Part shown: positions 5,782 through 6,036 of the stretch, one piece after another
Layout: the number at the start of each line of letters is the position of its first letter
How positions within the stretch are numbered: position 1 is the stretch's first letter
Origin: an uncultured Bacteroidales bacterium
Lineage (GTDB): Bacteria > Bacteroidota > Bacteroidia > Bacteroidales > WCHB1-69
Length of the DNA stretch: 6,036 nucleotides
Reading direction: 5' to 3'
NCBI GenBank assembly: GCA_937892025.1
Contig: CALAVA010000112.1
Coordinates: 1 to 6,036 of the forward strand
Program-made: the position numbers and the translations under genes
The notes under the pieces: model-generated
What the model saw: only the letters and a program-made list of their open reading frames with translations
What the model was told of the DNA's origin: nothing
The model's database searches: none

Positions 5782-6036
5782 ATGACCATGAAAAAGACAA
5801 TTGGTTTGATGTTGTTCGTATTAGTAACGGTATCTCTACATGCTCAAAGTACCAATGGAAATTCCAAAGGCAGTTCTACCCCAGTAGAAAAGGCTTTTTT
5901 CTTTACAGAGAAGAAGGCCTTGAAATTTGGTAATATTGTTATGGGGACTTCCAAAACACTTGAATTGAATTTTACCAATACAGGTAAAAAGACTTTGGTC
6001 ATAAAAAGTGTTTATACTAATTGTGGTTGTACAAGT
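5782..6036 (+). CDS. Secreted DUF1573 protein, 5' part (runs off window)
   Basis: Eighty-five codons are present and the frame continues past the right edge. Residues 1-21 form a signal peptide: MTMKK, a hydrophobic stretch (TIGLMLFVLVTV), then SLHA before QST. A Ser/Thr/Asn-rich linker follows. From about residue 42 the sequence is typical of DUF1573, an Ig-like beta-sandwich common in Bacteroidetes: a FTEKKALKFGNIVMG strand pair, LNFTNTGKKTLVI, and VYTNCGCTS with the family's CGC motif. The product is exported to the periplasm or surface; the family's function is not established. Two in-frame starts exist (5782 and 5788); MKK at 5788 would make an equally good signal peptide. The gene starts 45 nt after the phosphofructokinase on the same strand and may share its transcript. 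Confidence 0.88.
   Translation, partial: MTMKKTIGLMLFVLVTVSLHAQSTNGNSKGSSTPVEKAFFFTEKKALKFGNIVMGTSKTLELNFTNTGKKTLVIKSVYTNCGCTS

Overview
This window looks like an ordinary chromosomal stretch from an AT-rich member of the Bacteroidetes (Bacteroidota), most likely Bacteroidales-like. Several genes are preceded by the Bacteroidetes-type -7 box TAnnTTTG, in the clearest cases with a TTG/TTTG -33 element about 18 bp upstream. Start codons are preceded by A-rich stretches rather than strong Shine-Dalgarno sites. The protein set also fits: a GH35 beta-galactosidase with a C-terminal discoidin-like domain, a PPi-type phosphofructokinase, and a secreted DUF1573 protein. The species cannot be named from the sequence alone.

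Layout. Positions 1-50 probably carry the first 16 codons of an unidentified leftward gene. Positions 51-273 are a divergent intergenic region with a 16-bp palindrome (two back-to-back TAnnTTTG boxes), an 11-bp tandem repeat and a -7 box for the first rightward gene. Then come a secreted GH35 beta-galactosidase (274-2592) and, 45 nt later, a cytoplasmic SGNH/GDSL esterase resembling the mycobacterial arylesterase/acyltransferase MsAcT (2638-3282). These two are probably co-transcribed and end at a hairpin terminator (about 3314-3345). The next promoter's -33 element lies inside the terminator's 3' arm and drives a MoeB/ThiF-type E1-like adenylyltransferase (3405-4208). A gene-free gap (4209-4503) holds two inverted repeats and a well-formed promoter. 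It is followed by a PPi-type 6-phosphofructokinase (4504-5736) and the 5' part of a signal-peptide-bearing DUF1573 protein (5782 to the window edge).

How the genes relate. GH35 would release terminal beta-galactose outside the cytoplasm, and the esterase could handle an acylated small molecule, but nothing links them beyond adjacency. The E1-like enzyme would activate the C-terminus of a small sulfur-carrier protein (MoaD or ThiS type), and no carrier is in the window. The phosphofructokinase is a central glycolysis gene with its own promoter. There is no SusC/SusD pair, sulfatase, regulator, transposase, tRNA, rRNA or CRISPR array here. I see no novel multi-gene system. The points most worth a second look are in regulatory DNA and start-site assignment.
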